DNA of 64,000 nucleotides from Dioszegia crocea (GCA_001600615.1 BCKK01000002.1:960809-1024808); one strand, 5' to 3'; shown: positions 34,001-45,421, counted from the first letter of the stretch. The notes: a model not told the origin generated them from the letters alone. Translations and numbers: made by a program.

Positions 34001-34511
34001 AGCATGACGACCGGGGCAGTATCCGATCAGCTCGGAGCAATGTCAGTAAATTCGGCACATACGGGCGGAAAAGTCTACAACCTCTCGATCGGGTCCACAT
34101 CAACGATTGGAAACCGCCTCAGCCCGCTGCAATACCCAGTCCATTAGACGAAGAGCAGCAGCTCGAGGCGTTACAGGTGTATGTCAAACACGTCGCGGAA
34201 GAGCTGGATCAGCACAAAGCCTTGGAAGAGCCAATGATGAGACAGGTAAGTTCATCACGAGCTTGGCTGATTAGTTTTCTCCTGGATCCAAGAACCTAGC
34301 CAAGGCAAGGGAAAACTGGCGAGCACGAAACACATTCCTCCGTGCCGAACTCGTCAAATACGACACCTACATTGAATCTCTGCGCAGCGCCATCAGCCTA
34401 CGGCTCAAGAAGTCAGGCGAGAGGAAGCTGGAGAAGAGCTTGGCTAGAAGTGTCACATCGTTCCACCGTAGACAGTCGGAGGACCTGTTGAGTGCGGACG
34501 AGGATGATTGA
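31088..34511 (+). CDS. Sec7-PH Arf guanine nucleotide exchange factor (EFA6-type)
   Basis: The start is the ATG at 31088 (MLAQPIPIRAPSPVPRP). A long Ser/Pro-rich disordered head (~400 residues) precedes a Sec7 domain: NSFALKYYMQYFDMKGQNLV, LKAESQEIDRIIGGFSARYF (the Glu of AESQ is the likely catalytic glutamate finger) and AAMLMLNTDLH. A PH domain follows (KEGLLWHKLYWDTPGKRAKK, MSDRPYCFSVTAASGQVTIL, DLVAEWVSACNYWSARR), then a C-terminal coiled coil (EEQQLEALQVYVKHVAEELD, then ENWRARNTFLRAELVKYD). This order is that of the EFA6/PSD family, which activates Arf6-class GTPases at the plasma membrane. Several mini-introns interrupt the Sec7 domain. It is less like the large TGN Sec7 proteins. Confidence 0.87.
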
Positions 34512-34728
34512 GATGTATATCCGCAGCGGAGCCGCTTATAGCCGGGCCGAAAGAAGTTCCGACGGAAGGTTTCAGGGTAAATGAGAGTTCCGTCAGGGTC
34601 CGCCCGGGTTTGTTGTCAGCTGACATACTACTTTCCCCGCTTACCCCGGGCCGAGCCATCGAAACTTTGCCGAGTCAGAATTCATATATGAACGCGCCGA
34701 AGATCCCCTTCTTTCCCCCCATCCCACA

Positions 34729-36523
34729 ATGTCACACGAAAAAGCACTCCAAACAGAGCGGAGCACTAGCCCCAGTCTCGAGAATGGTATTGACACCAAA
34801 ACCGAGTCACACGCCAACCCCACCGGTATTCCCGACCATGACCAGGATCTCGCGCGCCAGCTCGCGTCGATGAGCCCCGAGGAGTACGCTCTGTTCGAGA
34901 AGGCCGTCCTTAAAAAGATGGACTGGAACATTATCCCCTGGATCACTCTCCTCTACTTGCTCAGTTTCCTCGATCGAGTCAACGTCGGAGCTGCCCGTTT
35001 GGTCGGAATGTTGACGGAGCTCCAACTCAACTCGCTCCAATACTCCAACATCTCTATGAGTAAGTTGACGCTCGGCTGAGCTGATGATAGTCTTCTTCGT
35101 ATCTTATGTCGCTTTCGAGGTGCCCTCCAACTTGGTGCTTAAGAAGTTCAGGCCGTCGCGATGGATCCCCTTCACCATGGTCGTTTGGGGTATCTTCCAG
35201 ACCTTCATGGGGACCGTCAACACGTATGGTCAACTCCTCGCCCTTCGATTCTGTCTCGGTATCTTCGAAGCTGGTCTAGTGAGTCAAATCCTTTTGCGGT
35301 GCTGATGTAGTTCCCCGGACTCAACTTCTTCCTTACCGGATGGTATCGCCGAGAAGAGCTCAACCGACGAGTGTCCATCTTCTTCGCCGGCGCTGTGCTT
35401 GCCGGCGCTTTCGGTGGTATCTTTGGTTACGCCATTGCGCAAATGGCCGGTGTTGGCGGATACTCTGGATGGCGATGGATTGTGAGTGTAGCTATGATGA
35501 CGCTAATAGCCAGTTCATCATCGAAGGTCTCCTCACCATCGTCATCGCCATTGCCTCCATCTGGATGGTCCACGACTGGCCCGATCAGGCCAAGTTCCTT
35601 ACTCCCCTCGAGCGCGAGTGCGTCCTGACCCGTCTCCGAAAGGAACAAGGTCTTGCCGGCGAGGGCAAGCTCAACGCGCGTGTCGTCAAGAGGGCTTTGT
35701 AAGTGCAAGTAAAGCCGAGCTAATCCCAGCACCGACCCCAAGATGTACATCCTCATGTTGTGCTACATTGGTGCTGCTGAGCCTCTCTACTCGTAAGTCC
35801 GGTGTGTGTTCCCCGCTGAAAGCAGTGGCGCTCTCTTCTCCCCTTCCATCGTCGCGGCCCTCGGTACATTCGCACCCACCACCTCCCTGCTTCTCTCTAC
35901 ACCCCCCTACGTCCTCACCTTCATCGCCACCATCGGTACTGCCTGGGTATCGGACAAATACAAGCGTCGAGGTATCTTCAACATGTTCTGGTCCGTCATC
36001 GCCATGATTGGATACATCATGCTCATTGCGATCCCCACACAATACGCTGCCGTCCGCTACTTTTCCATCTTCCTCACCGTCATGTCAACTGGTCCCCTGA
36101 TCGCATGCACCATCTCCTGGACTGGAAACACCTGGAACTCACACTACATCAAAGTAAGTCAAATGGCCGAACTCAAACTGACCACAGGCCATCTGCATGG
36201 GTATGGTATTCTCTGCCGGTAACTCGGGCGGTATCGTCGCTTCCCAAGCCTACAGAGACGCCGACGCGCCTCGCTTCATTCCCGGACACGCCACCGCCCT
36301 GGGCTTCCTCGCTATGCACTTCACCACCTCGGCCATTCTTTGGTGGATGCTTGCTCGCGAGAACAAGCGTAGGGACGAGAAGTATGGTCCTCCTCCAGGA
36401 ATCAACGAGGTGCACGACTTTATGGACCCCGATAATCTTCGCCGATGGGGTTTGGAGAATATGAGCAAGGAGGAGTTGATTGAGCTTGGTGATAACCACC
36501 CGGCTTATCGCTATGTTCTCTAA
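34729..36523 (+). CDS. MFS anion:cation symporter family permease
   Basis: Starts MSHEKALQTERS with a hydrophilic head. The helices are typical of the fungal ACS family (allantoate, nicotinate/Tna1, pantothenate type): WNIIPWITLLYLLSFLDRVN, IFFVSYVAFEVPSNLVLKK, ALRFCLGIFEAGLFPGLNFF, LTGWYRREELNRRVSIFF and WRWIFIIEGLLTIVIAI. The C-terminal half runs through GTAWVSDKYKRRG, ISWTGNTWNSHYI and FSAGNSGGIVASQAY. The protein is a plasma membrane symporter of about 12 helices. The substrate is a small organic anion but cannot be specified. At least six mini-introns interrupt the gene. A TATATG box lies ~40 nt upstream of the start. An ATG inside that box is out of frame and would be an upstream start if transcribed. 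Confidence 0.88.
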
Positions 36524-37088
36524 GGCGGTAGGGTTTGTTGGGCTTATAGTATCTAGTATGTTGGAAAAAATTGGGCTGTAGGGATGAATGATTAGGTAAT
36601 CATGTTGAGATATCTGCGAAAGGACTTCGATCGCCTATTGTTCTCCTGATCCCTGACATCCTCTTGCGTCCTCCTAACACACTCTGACCTGTCCTCTGAC
36701 AGACACTGACCTGACGTGGACCCTCTCGGATCGGCAGCTTCCGCTCCGAGCCAAATCATCTTCAACAAAGGGGCCTTTTGTTCTCATCCATCTTTTTTGT
36801 TGTTCATGAAACACCCCTTGGCCCCCCTCACCTGGCCCAGATGTGCAGTGATTGATCTGCTGAAGTGTGTGCCTGAACTCAAGGACGATTGAGAAGCTGA
36901 AGTGGATCAGATGAAGAAGCTGAAGTGGTACTGATTGAAGATGTGAAGGAGTCAGTAGGATGTGAGGGCTATAAGAGGATCATGGATGGGATGGATCGGC
37001 TCCATACCCAACACAGCCAATTCACCCGCCCCAACTACAACCTCCACCCAACCTCACCCCAAATTAAACCAGCCCAACCAAACCCAAA
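36524..37088. promoter_or_regulatory. Long upstream region with GAAG direct repeats
   Basis: A 565-nt region between two plus-strand genes. It carries a direct repeat AGAAGCTGAAGTGG at 36892-36905 and 36915-36928, with a related CTGAAGTG near 36860, and a TATAAGA box at 36970-36976, about 113 nt upstream of the small gene that follows. No coding frame in it looks real. Confidence 0.45.
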
Positions 37089-37559
37089 ATGTCCCTAACC
37101 TTCCCCGCCGACCATCCCTTTGCGTCCTGCGCCGCTCTCTCCTCTTCCCCCAAACCCACCGAACCTGCCTTCCCCAACCTCACCGGCCCACTTCCTCCTC
37201 GGCGCCAGCACCGCTCATCCCCTACCCAACACACCCGAGCCGGCTCCTCCTCCTCCAACGCCAGCCACTTCATCTTCCCTTCTTCTACCGAGTCCGAAGC
37301 CGATTTTCTCAAACGTCTCTCCTCCACATCTACCCAATTCGGCACTACATCCCGCCGATCATCCCAATCTATCCCTGCGTCAGACTATGAGTCTTTCGCT
37401 GCTGAGATCCAAGGCGCCAAGAGGCAGTTCGGGAGCATCGGGCGAAGAGGCGGTATGGAGCTGAGTGAGAGACACGAGCGGGCGGCGGATGAGCTTGAGG
37501 TGGAGGTTGAAGGTGCGGTGTTGAGCTCGGCTGTTAGGCTGTATGTAGGACGAGTCTGA
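37089..37559 (+). CDS. Small Ser/Pro-rich protein of unknown function
   Basis: A single-exon frame of 156 residues, beginning MSLTFPADHPFASCAALSSS. The first ~60 residues are rich in Ser and Pro. The second half has predicted helices (ESEADFLKRLSSTSTQF, SDYESFAAEIQGAKRQFGS, LSERHERAADELEVEVEGAV). There is no signal peptide, transmembrane helix or domain that I recognise. Support comes from the ATG context (CAAAATGTCC), a TATA-like box upstream and the absence of any competing gene. Its isolation between long spacers, with repeats in its upstream region, suggests a regulated gene. That is inference. Confidence 0.55.
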   Translation: MSLTFPADHPFASCAALSSSPKPTEPAFPNLTGPLPPRRQHRSSPTQHTRAGSSSSNASHFIFPSSTESEADFLKRLSSTSTQFGTTSRRSSQSIPASDYESFAAEIQGAKRQFGSIGRRGGMELSERHERAADELEVEVEGAVLSSAVRLYVGRV

Positions 37560-37654
37560 GTATCTAGATTAGTATAGCTGTAGCCATTAGACCGATAGGT
37601 TGTACTTCAAAAGAGGATGCCATAGATCTCCCGCACTACATCATACATCCTTAC

Positions 37655-38567
37655 TCATCGTAATTTCTTCTCTCCGAAGTATGCCCTCAAATACCTCATT
37701 TGACCCCATCCAGCCAAGACCAACACGGCCATCTGGACCAAACTCCAATACACCGCGCGTGAATTCGTACGCTCGCTCGCGTCCCTAAACGTCGCCTCGA
37801 CCTCGCGCATATACTTTTGCTCGCGTTGGATGTCGGCCACTTTATTATTGAGCTCCCGCAGTTTCCCAGCGAGCGTAGAGACATGCGTCGTATCTGCCGT
37901 TGTGTCATGTTTGGCAGATCCGACTTGGATGTCGAGATACATCTTGATGTGTTCCGTCGAGATCCACCCTCCGGTAATGTTGGTCGATAGGCAGATGTTG
38001 TGGTCTCCTAGATAGGGTCAGCCAGAGTTAAACAGTTGTGTGCAGACTTACCAGGATCATGAGACGTGAATGTGAATCGACCATCAGGCGGTCCACGGGT
38101 ATTCACGACTGTGTGGCCGCTGGCCATTTCCTAAGCGGTCACCTTGGAGCTTGGCACTGTATAAATGTCACTCACCACGACGTTGACACTTATACCCATC
38201 TCGGGGTTCTCTTGCCACGCTTTTGTAGCATCATTCCATACCAAAGCTCGATAGTGTCCTGATCATCAGCACGAATTGACGGGACACGACTGAAGATGTC
38301 CTTTGATTCTAAACCAAGTGCCCAGATAGCCATCTGCATATCCATGATTCCCACCCAGTACTCCACGAAGACAGACAGCTACTCACCCTCGACAATAGTA
38401 TCACTCGGTAGCTCTTCGAGGAAACATTTCTTCTCGCTGGATTCAAAGTAAAAGTGGAGTGCCTGGATGTCAATCGACACGTCGAGTCAAGGGCAAGGAT
38501 CCTGCACAGAGCTCACCTGGCTCAGCGATAGCAGAGGCAATGCAGCGACAAGATGGGAGAGTCTCAT
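37655..38567 (-). CDS. p24 family cargo receptor, alpha-type (Erp1/TMED-like)
   Basis: A minus-strand gene beginning with the signal peptide MRLSHLVAALPLLSLSQA. The lumenal GOLD domain starts LHFYFESSEKKCFLEELPSD (conserved Cys and IVEGHY), with the second Cys in HNICLSTN. It is followed by a coiled coil (LRELNNKVADIQREQKYMRE), one transmembrane helix (SLVQMAVLVLAGWGQM) and a short tail RYLRAYFGEKKLR. The tail has an aromatic COPII signal and a dilysine-like COPI signal. CFLEELPSDTIVEGHY favours the alpha subfamily. These proteins cycle between ER and Golgi and select cargo. Four or five exons. RET2 (coatomer delta) lies further right in the window. Confidence 0.88.
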
Positions 38568-38785
38568 ATTGGTCAGATTGTGGTGTAGTCGATGAATGGA
38601 CAGTTCGTGGAGGAATGCAATTTCGGGCGCGCGTGTCTTGCAGAAATCCGCGCGCGTACTTGGAGTCTTGGGTCATGCCCAAGATGAATAATCGCTTCAA
38701 GAATCAAGGTACTGACAGCCCGTTCACTCAAGCAACACTATGCAAGGCCAAGGGCCATCTACGATCTCTACATATCTACGCAAAT

Positions 38786-40660
38786 CTACAACTCCAAAGA
38801 AGTCGCCGCGTCTTCCTGACCCTCGGCCCATAGCCTAACCTCCACCTTTCCACCCTTCTGCACGATAACTTCCAACTGAACCCCCTTGGCCCCCTTGACC
38901 TGAGTCTCGACATAACCCAAGAACTTGCCCTTCTTCAACACCACCTCCTTGGTCTCCTCATCCTCTTCCTCATCTTCGTCGTCCTCCGCCGGTGGTGCTG
39001 GGATCGTGGTGATTTTGACCTCCTCCGCACCCTCCCATAGCTCCACACCGACCTTCTCCGCACCAGACGCAACGCCGAGAGCGACCCGACGACGCGATGG
39101 TAGCGCCGATCCCCTCTCAAATAGCTTTACAGCGAGGACATCGCTCTTATCCCCGGGGACAGCGAGACCAATCACAGTGGACAAAGTCTCGGCATCCCTG
39201 TCGGCAAGCGCCAGAACGTCAGGCAATTGCAGGTCTTTGCCGAGTTTCGACAGATGCAGAGCCTGCAAGGCGCAGCCGATAGCAATGACCTGACTGGGGT
39301 CGATACGGGATGTGACGGGGGAAGTGGGGGCAACGAGGTTTGCCAAGTTTTGTTGCAGGCCGGGGAACAGGGTGCTTGCACCGGCAAGTAGGACTTCGTC
39401 AATCTGGACTAGATCCAGACCGGCGTCCTTGACAATTTCTCTCAATCGCTCGCCGACCTGACGGTAGACGGGCAGAGCCAAAGAGTCGAATCGTAATCTG
39501 TTGATGGACGTGGATAGATCGAGCCCGTCTTTGAGTGACTCGACAGCGCAGGTGGCAGCGCCGGACGAAGCGGAAAGGGATCGTTTTGTGTGCTCAATGG
39601 CAAGACGCAGCTTAGCCTCGGCACGCTTGTCGCCAGCCGGGGCAGATTCCGAGCATGGGAGATCCAAAGCGGTCTTGGTCTTTTTGGTGAACTCTTTGGC
39701 GAAATGTTTCAGCAGCTGTCGTCAGCTTTGCTTTTGCGTGTAGACATACCAAGTTGTCAAATTCCCGCCCGCCCAACTTGTCATCCCGTCCCTTGCCCAG
39801 TACAGTGTACTCGCCATTGCTGACGGCCACAACTGACACGCTCAGACTTGTCTCTCCCATGTCCAACACCACCACCTTTTTATCCGTCTTCTCGACCTCT
39901 CCCGCATCCCCCTCCTCGGCTTCACCAAGCAGGTCCCTCTCCTTTCGCTCTTCTGGCAAACCGACACGGTACCCGACCAAAACCGCCGCGGCCTCGTCCA
40001 ACACCTGCAGAACGTGGATGCCTGCAGCCTCGGCCGCCTTGCGAAGCTCGGTATGTTGCGTGGGGGTGAACCACATGGGTGCAGAAATGACGCAGTGTGT
40101 TGCCTTGACGCCGAGATAGTCGGAGGCTGAGGTGAATAGAGTGGAGAGGAACAAGGTGGTGACTTCCGGGGCGGTCAAGGTCTTGGTCGAAGGGGTAGGC
40201 TCGGCGGGCATGGGGGTGGCTGTTCCGGATGCCTGGGCTGACCTGAAACCGGGAGTAGGAGCTTTTGAGGGAGCGACGAGGATGTCGACCTCGTAGGATG
40301 GGGTAGTCGACGAAGCGAGGAGAGGAGCGGTAAGGATAGCGGTGTGGTCAACCTCGTCATAGGTGTGGCCGAGTAGGTTTCGGAACCCCATAATGGTGTT
40401 TTTGCCATTCTTTACGAGGAAAGGTTTGGCACCGTTACCGATGTAGACCTGTTCACCAGCGTAAGAGATGGCACAGGCGATCTGGCGCTCTCCCTCTTCG
40501 TTGGCAATACATTCTGGGTGCCCTTCCTGACATCAGCTTTTGCTCAGCTCAAGGCTTACCTTATCGAGCACGGCGATGGATGCGAAGGACTGGCCAAAGT
40601 TGATACCGAGGATAGCTGGAGCGGACCTGATATTAGCTGGGCAGCGCTTAGAGCTTACAT
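38786..40660 (-). CDS. SSZ1: Ribosome-associated Hsp70 Ssz1
   Basis: A minus-strand gene whose ATG is split by an intron. AT (40660-40659) ends the first exon and G (40626) begins the next, giving MSAPAILGINFGQSFASIAV. The Hsp70 ATPase lobe is recognisable (ECIANEEGERQIACAISYAG, KNTIMGFRNLLGHTYDEV, LDEAAAVLVGY, VLDMGETSLSVSVV, RDDKLGGREFDNL). The substrate domain is shortened with an acidic linker (AEDDEDEEEDEE), as in Ssz1. Ssz1 pairs with zuotin in the ribosome-associated complex at the tunnel exit, stimulating Ssb. The fit to Ssz1 over Ssa/Ssb rests on the divergent start GINFGQSFASIAV and the reduced C-terminus. The first intron (40627-40658) is 32 nt. Confidence 0.9.
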
Positions 40661-41322
40661 TTTGGATGATGATCTGTATAGGAGGTGTATGTTGACTATA
40701 CAAAGTGGACTGGACACTTTTGAAATTCTCACGCCACAGTGCGGCAATTCCCGCCAAACTCCGTCTTACATAAGGCAGTTTCATATCTCAAAGGCCGTTG
40801 CAACGCGTTTCAGATTTGCACTCACCCGAGTCACCCCTTCCTTTGTCATCCCTCTTTGAAACTGCATGAAACGGCCTTGTCCACATCCCTCGCTCGACAA
40901 GGACGAGCTCGCCCAAGCCCCAGGCCTCAGATCCTCAGAGCGGCCCTCAGCTTGAGCGAATGCTGGCGCATCGCTGGAATTTCCTGCATGACTCAGGGGC
41001 GAAGCGCGAAAGGCACGGTGTCAAATGTAACCATGGCAAACCTTAGCTGTGTGAAGGGACAATATGTTGTGTGTCTGTCCGTGCACCGGCAATTAAACTA
41101 TATCTATGACCTCCTATTGTCCTTGTCCTTGTCCTTGTCCTCGAAAAAGAAATCACTAGATGGTAAGCTAGAAGTCATACCTCACTCTAGTTCAAACTTC
41201 ACATCGACACACCCTCCTCGGCCGTACCTGTCTCGCATCTTTCGCGCCGTGCCTTTCGACTAGCACTCCAAAGGCATCCTTTAGATCCACATCTTGCTGT
41301 CGCCTTTCAACCACATGATACC
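40661..41322. promoter_or_regulatory. Divergent promoter SSZ1 / CRIB gene
   Basis: A 662-nt gene-free spacer. It contains a hexamer microsatellite (TTGTCC repeated about four times near 41116-41138) and an AP-1/Gcn4-type TGACTCA at 40989-40995. The 5' untranslated exon of SSZ1 must lie at its left edge. No coding frame here looks real. Confidence 0.4.
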
Positions 41323-43982
41323 ATGGCGTCCAAGCAACTCCCACAGCTACCCGAGGATAGCGAGCTGTATCGACAGCATCGGGAAAATTGGGACGACGGT
41401 GCAAGGTGAGCCTCTCACATTCCTGTGCTGACCTCGTAGTATGGTGTCGTCTCCGAGGCAGCAAATAGACTCCGGTCCTCCAATATTCTCCCGATACCCT
41501 TTGTCCAAAGCCCCATCCCCACCGATTATGCCAACTCCCCGTCGTCCAAGCGCGTCCAGCTCTACAACCACACCGCTCGAAACACCATCAGATGAATTCT
41601 CAAGTCGTGGAAAAGCATTGTGGCGGAAATTATCCACACCCCCTTCAACCTCCCTTACTACTCCGTCTCCTCGGGCTCAGTCTATAAGATCCTTCACCCC
41701 TACCACACCCATAGACGACGCCATTTCGGACAGCGCAAAGGGTGCTCAACTTCCCAGCCCCGGTGGTTTGGGAAAGAAACGGTCGTCTGGTCAACTACTC
41801 GCGGACTTTGGGCGAGGTTTGAGCCGCGTGGGGTCTGTCATGAAGCGGACTCCTCCTTCAGAACCTGCAAAGTCCACGCCTACGCGACAAGGCTCGAAAT
41901 TGGGCTTGAGCAAGCAAGGCAGCATCCGTCGGCAGATGCAGCAGGGGACATGGAGGGGAAGGAAAGTCGATGAGGGGCCCGAGGCGCTTGAGGAGGAAGA
42001 AGAAGAAGAGCAGTGGCAGGATATGAGGAGAAACATTGATGTTGGAGATGAGGGAATTGGGAGGCCATTCAATGTTGCTGTAAGTCTTGTGATATGATCT
42101 AGCTGATCCCCAGCATGACCTGCATATCAACTCGGATCTCGACAATCTGCCCCCGGAATGGGCGTCAGCGCTTAAGGCGCAAGGAATGACGGAAGCTGAG
42201 CTTCTCATCATCGCCGCAGCTCGGAAACGGCAAGCGGGTGTCGTGAACAAGCCTCTACACGTACGGACGGGATCCGCACGTCGGACATCACAACGTAGGA
42301 AAGCCTCACAGTCCAGCTCGCCGACCGGACCATCGTTCACAGACACCCGCCTGCTTACCACCTCCCCTTCATCCACCCGTCCAAAGCACCGCCTTCCCGC
42401 CCTGACCCATCTCGACGACTTCCGGCCAAGTCTAGACTTCCACCCTTACCCAACCAGCGCTGGACCTAGCCGCGTCTCGTCCCTCCATCCCTCTCCTACG
42501 CTCAGCGCTCCACCCTCCGCATTTACAACTCCCAAACGTGATAAATCGTCCAAACGCCTTTCCGATCAATTACGGGGATTTGCCAATCTCAATCTAGACG
42601 GAGTGGGCTCTTGGGCGGATGACGTCTTGGAATTGGTGTCGCCTGTCAAACCTGACACAGCGAACAATCCTCTGGTAACAAAGCCTCATGTGGCCAGTCC
42701 TCGCGCGCGGTCACCCCGATCCCCGCGCGTGACGGTTCCAGAACCTACCAGTGACGCTTCTCGTGGTCCTACACTAGGTCCTGCTGCAGCTGCACAGTCA
42801 CCTCGTTCGAAACACCACGAGTCTCCCCACTCCCACACATCCCAACACCCTACAACACCCTACACGCCCTTTGCCCATCCTCCCATGTCACACTCGCACT
42901 CCCAATCCCTCTCCACTGCAGAGGACCAGGAGATCCGCACACCGTCATCATCCGAGAGCGAGGATCTTCGCGCACAACTACCACCTACATCCTATCCCGC
43001 GCCGAGCAAACGGTGGCAATCTGCCGAATCTTCGGGTTGGACTTCCCAAGAGCCAACAAAGGCCTATGGGAAACGCCTAGATCATGAGCTCTCAAGCCCG
43101 ATCTCGATTCCCTCCCGGTCTGCCCTAGCACCAATCCCATCCGCCTCCTCTTGCAGCGACGCAGACCACATCCCCCAGTCGCCAACAGACTACGACCTCT
43201 CCATTCCTTCCCCGCTACGTCCCCCTCCTCGGCCTCACTTCTCCCTCCCGGCCAGCGCACGCGGTGATGCCGATGACGACCTATACGATCCACTAGAGCT
43301 ACCCGAGCCCGGATCTCCTATCCTTCGGCCGTCCGAAATGCCACCTGTCGGCCGGAATCGGTATCCCCACGCTCATAGCGAGGAAGATCACGCGATGGAG
43401 CCTATGCGGGAATCAGGTCTAGATTCCAGGAAACCAAGTGATGGGTCCATCATCATGATCCATCCTTATTCGAATGTGAAGGAAGGGTCGAAAGGAGAAG
43501 CCACACTTTCAAGGCCAGTCTCTGAGATTGGGAGAAGGGGACCAACTTCCAACGGGGTCTTACCTGCTATACCGTCCAGTCCGATGATGAAGCCTCCACG
43601 CGCACGAGCCATCAGCCCACCGCTCGATGATGACACCGACCGCCTTTCCCCACTTCCACCTTCCCTGACCAACGTCCCTACCTCATCGCCCCCCTCCGCG
43701 CTACACTACCTCGACCGTCAATCCTCTTCCCGCTCACACCGATCTTTCCCTGCTGGCAGGGAGAGTATGGCAGATTCCACATTCTCTGGCGAGTCAGACT
43801 ACCGTGATTCAGTGCTGGGCGCTAAAGTTATGACTGCACAGATGGAGGTGTTGGGAGGTCGACAAGAAATGGGGCGGATGAGCGTTTTTGATTTAGGAGA
43901 CTACATGACTGAGGAAGAAGGTGATGAGGAGGTTGGGGAAGTAGGGCCGCGATGTGCTCCGCGGCCAGTGTCCAAATTCTGA
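41323..43982 (+). CDS. CRIB (p21-binding) domain protein without kinase
   Basis: Three exons (41323-41405, 41440-42079, 42114-43982) give 863 residues. The start is MASKQLPQLPEDSELYRQ. After a Ser/Pro-rich stretch and an acidic run lies a CRIB-like motif split by the second intron: GIGRPFNVA then HDLHINSDLDNLPPEW, followed by ALKAQGMTEAELL, which resembles the PAK autoregulatory segment. The remaining ~600 residues are disordered Ser/Pro/His-rich sequence with many SP sites and no kinase domain. A Cdc42/Rac effector or scaffold at the cell cortex is inferred. The CRIB lacks the usual Gly after the second His (IN instead of VG), so binding needs proof. Confidence 0.6.
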
Positions 43983-44093
43983 GTGGCGGAGTTGAGTACG
44001 GTATGATTAGTGTAATTTGTCAGATCCAAGACGTGTCTAGCTGTTAAATATACATGCAGCTCTCGTCAATTCTCCAAAGTCTCCATGCCCTTA

Positions 44094-45421
44094 TCACTTC
44101 TGCTGACTCCGGTAATGCTCAACGAAATCATCGATAGTCGACGGCCATGCTCCTGACGAGTCAGCGAGTACCATGGCACAGACAAAGTGACAACTCACCA
44201 CTCTCATCATAATCCTTAAACTGGGCATCAATGCTCCGAATGAAATCTACCAATAGACTCCATGTATCCTTACTGATTGCCTTCCCGCGCTTCTTTTGGA
44301 AATCAAGCCACATTTGGAATTGCTCCTGAGTGAATTTAGGAGTAGACGAAACGGCGCCTGGGTTGTTTTCATTCTCGTACGATAGTGCAGAAGGTCGAGA
44401 GGCCATAGCGGGCACGATGAATAGTGTCCACATGTCGATTGCTGGATAATCAGCTTGGGGGGGCTTATCCTTTGGATATGAGGCCAGACTTACCAGTGTC
44501 CAATTGCAACACTCTTGATCCGGGTGTTTTGATCAGGTCAAAAGTATGCAGATAGACCTTTTTGAAATATGCCGGGTCTGAATTGAGCTTGCGGCGCATT
44601 CCAGGTAAAGCAGCCTTCATTCCCGCCATGGAGTCGATACTGTCCTATCAGCCGATATCTTCAATCGGCGAGCGAGTACTCACTTTCCAGGCTGAGCTAG
44701 CCATCCCTGAACAAATGGCGCCTTCTCCCATTCTCCAGTGACTTTGGAGCCGAGATCAGCTGCGAGGCAGAATAGGACCGAATCCTTGATAATTAGCTGA
44801 AGCCGTTCATGAACAGAGGACAAACTCACAGACTCGGGATCTATTCCGAGCTCTTCACACATCTTCAACGTGCCCTCAATCTTGATCAACTTCGGGTCTG
44901 ATGAATCTGTCCAGTATCAGTTTGAGCCAAATATCGCATAATGACTGGGACTCACCCTTGTATTTCTCCCAAATATCCCCCAATTTCTTCTCCTGTCCCT
45001 TGTTTCCAGCTACAGATGCCTGTGCTCCATAGTCATTGAAGAACGCATCGAGGGACTGTCATATCAGATCTACTGGCTGCGGGGATTCGACACAAGGAGA
45101 GAAGGAAAGGACCAAAAACGATATTGAGACATACCGCTTCGACAGTCTTGTGTTTCCTGACGAAAGCAGTAGCGTTCTTGGATCTGTCCCACAATCAGCA
45201 AGTACTCTCCGCCGTGATAAACCTTTTCGCCTCATCAGAGGGAAGGGCCGAGGGGGAGCGGAGCCCGCAGAAAAGACCAAGTACTTACGACGCTCCAGTC
45301 ACTTCCATAAATTCCGCAATGACGAGTGCCTCGCGAGCTTTTGCTTGGGCGACTTTCGACTACACCTCATCAGCTTAGTCCAGGCCGCCGATCAATGAGA
45401 AGGCATCAGCAGGCGTACCAT
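44094..45421 (-). CDS. DCN1: Cullin neddylation ligase Dcn1
   Basis: A minus-strand gene. The initiator ATG (45421-45419) appears to be the whole coding part of exon 1, followed at once by a 59-nt intron (45360-45418); exon 2 continues [20 protein letters not shown]. The N-terminus is a UBA-like domain ([31 protein letters not shown]). The potentiating-neddylation domain follows ([80 protein letters not shown], then [20 protein letters not shown]). Dcn1 acts with Rbx1 to attach NEDD8/Rub1 to cullins. About eight exons. Domain order and length suit the DCUN1D family. Confidence 0.9.

Noticed and set aside
38925..39293. Poly-Ser-containing frame on the plus strand
   Set aside because: Antisense of the acidic linker of SSZ1.
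41110..41145. TTGTCC repeats as a telomere-like or CRISPR-like array
   Set aside because: Only about four short hexamers with no spacers; an ordinary microsatellite in a promoter.
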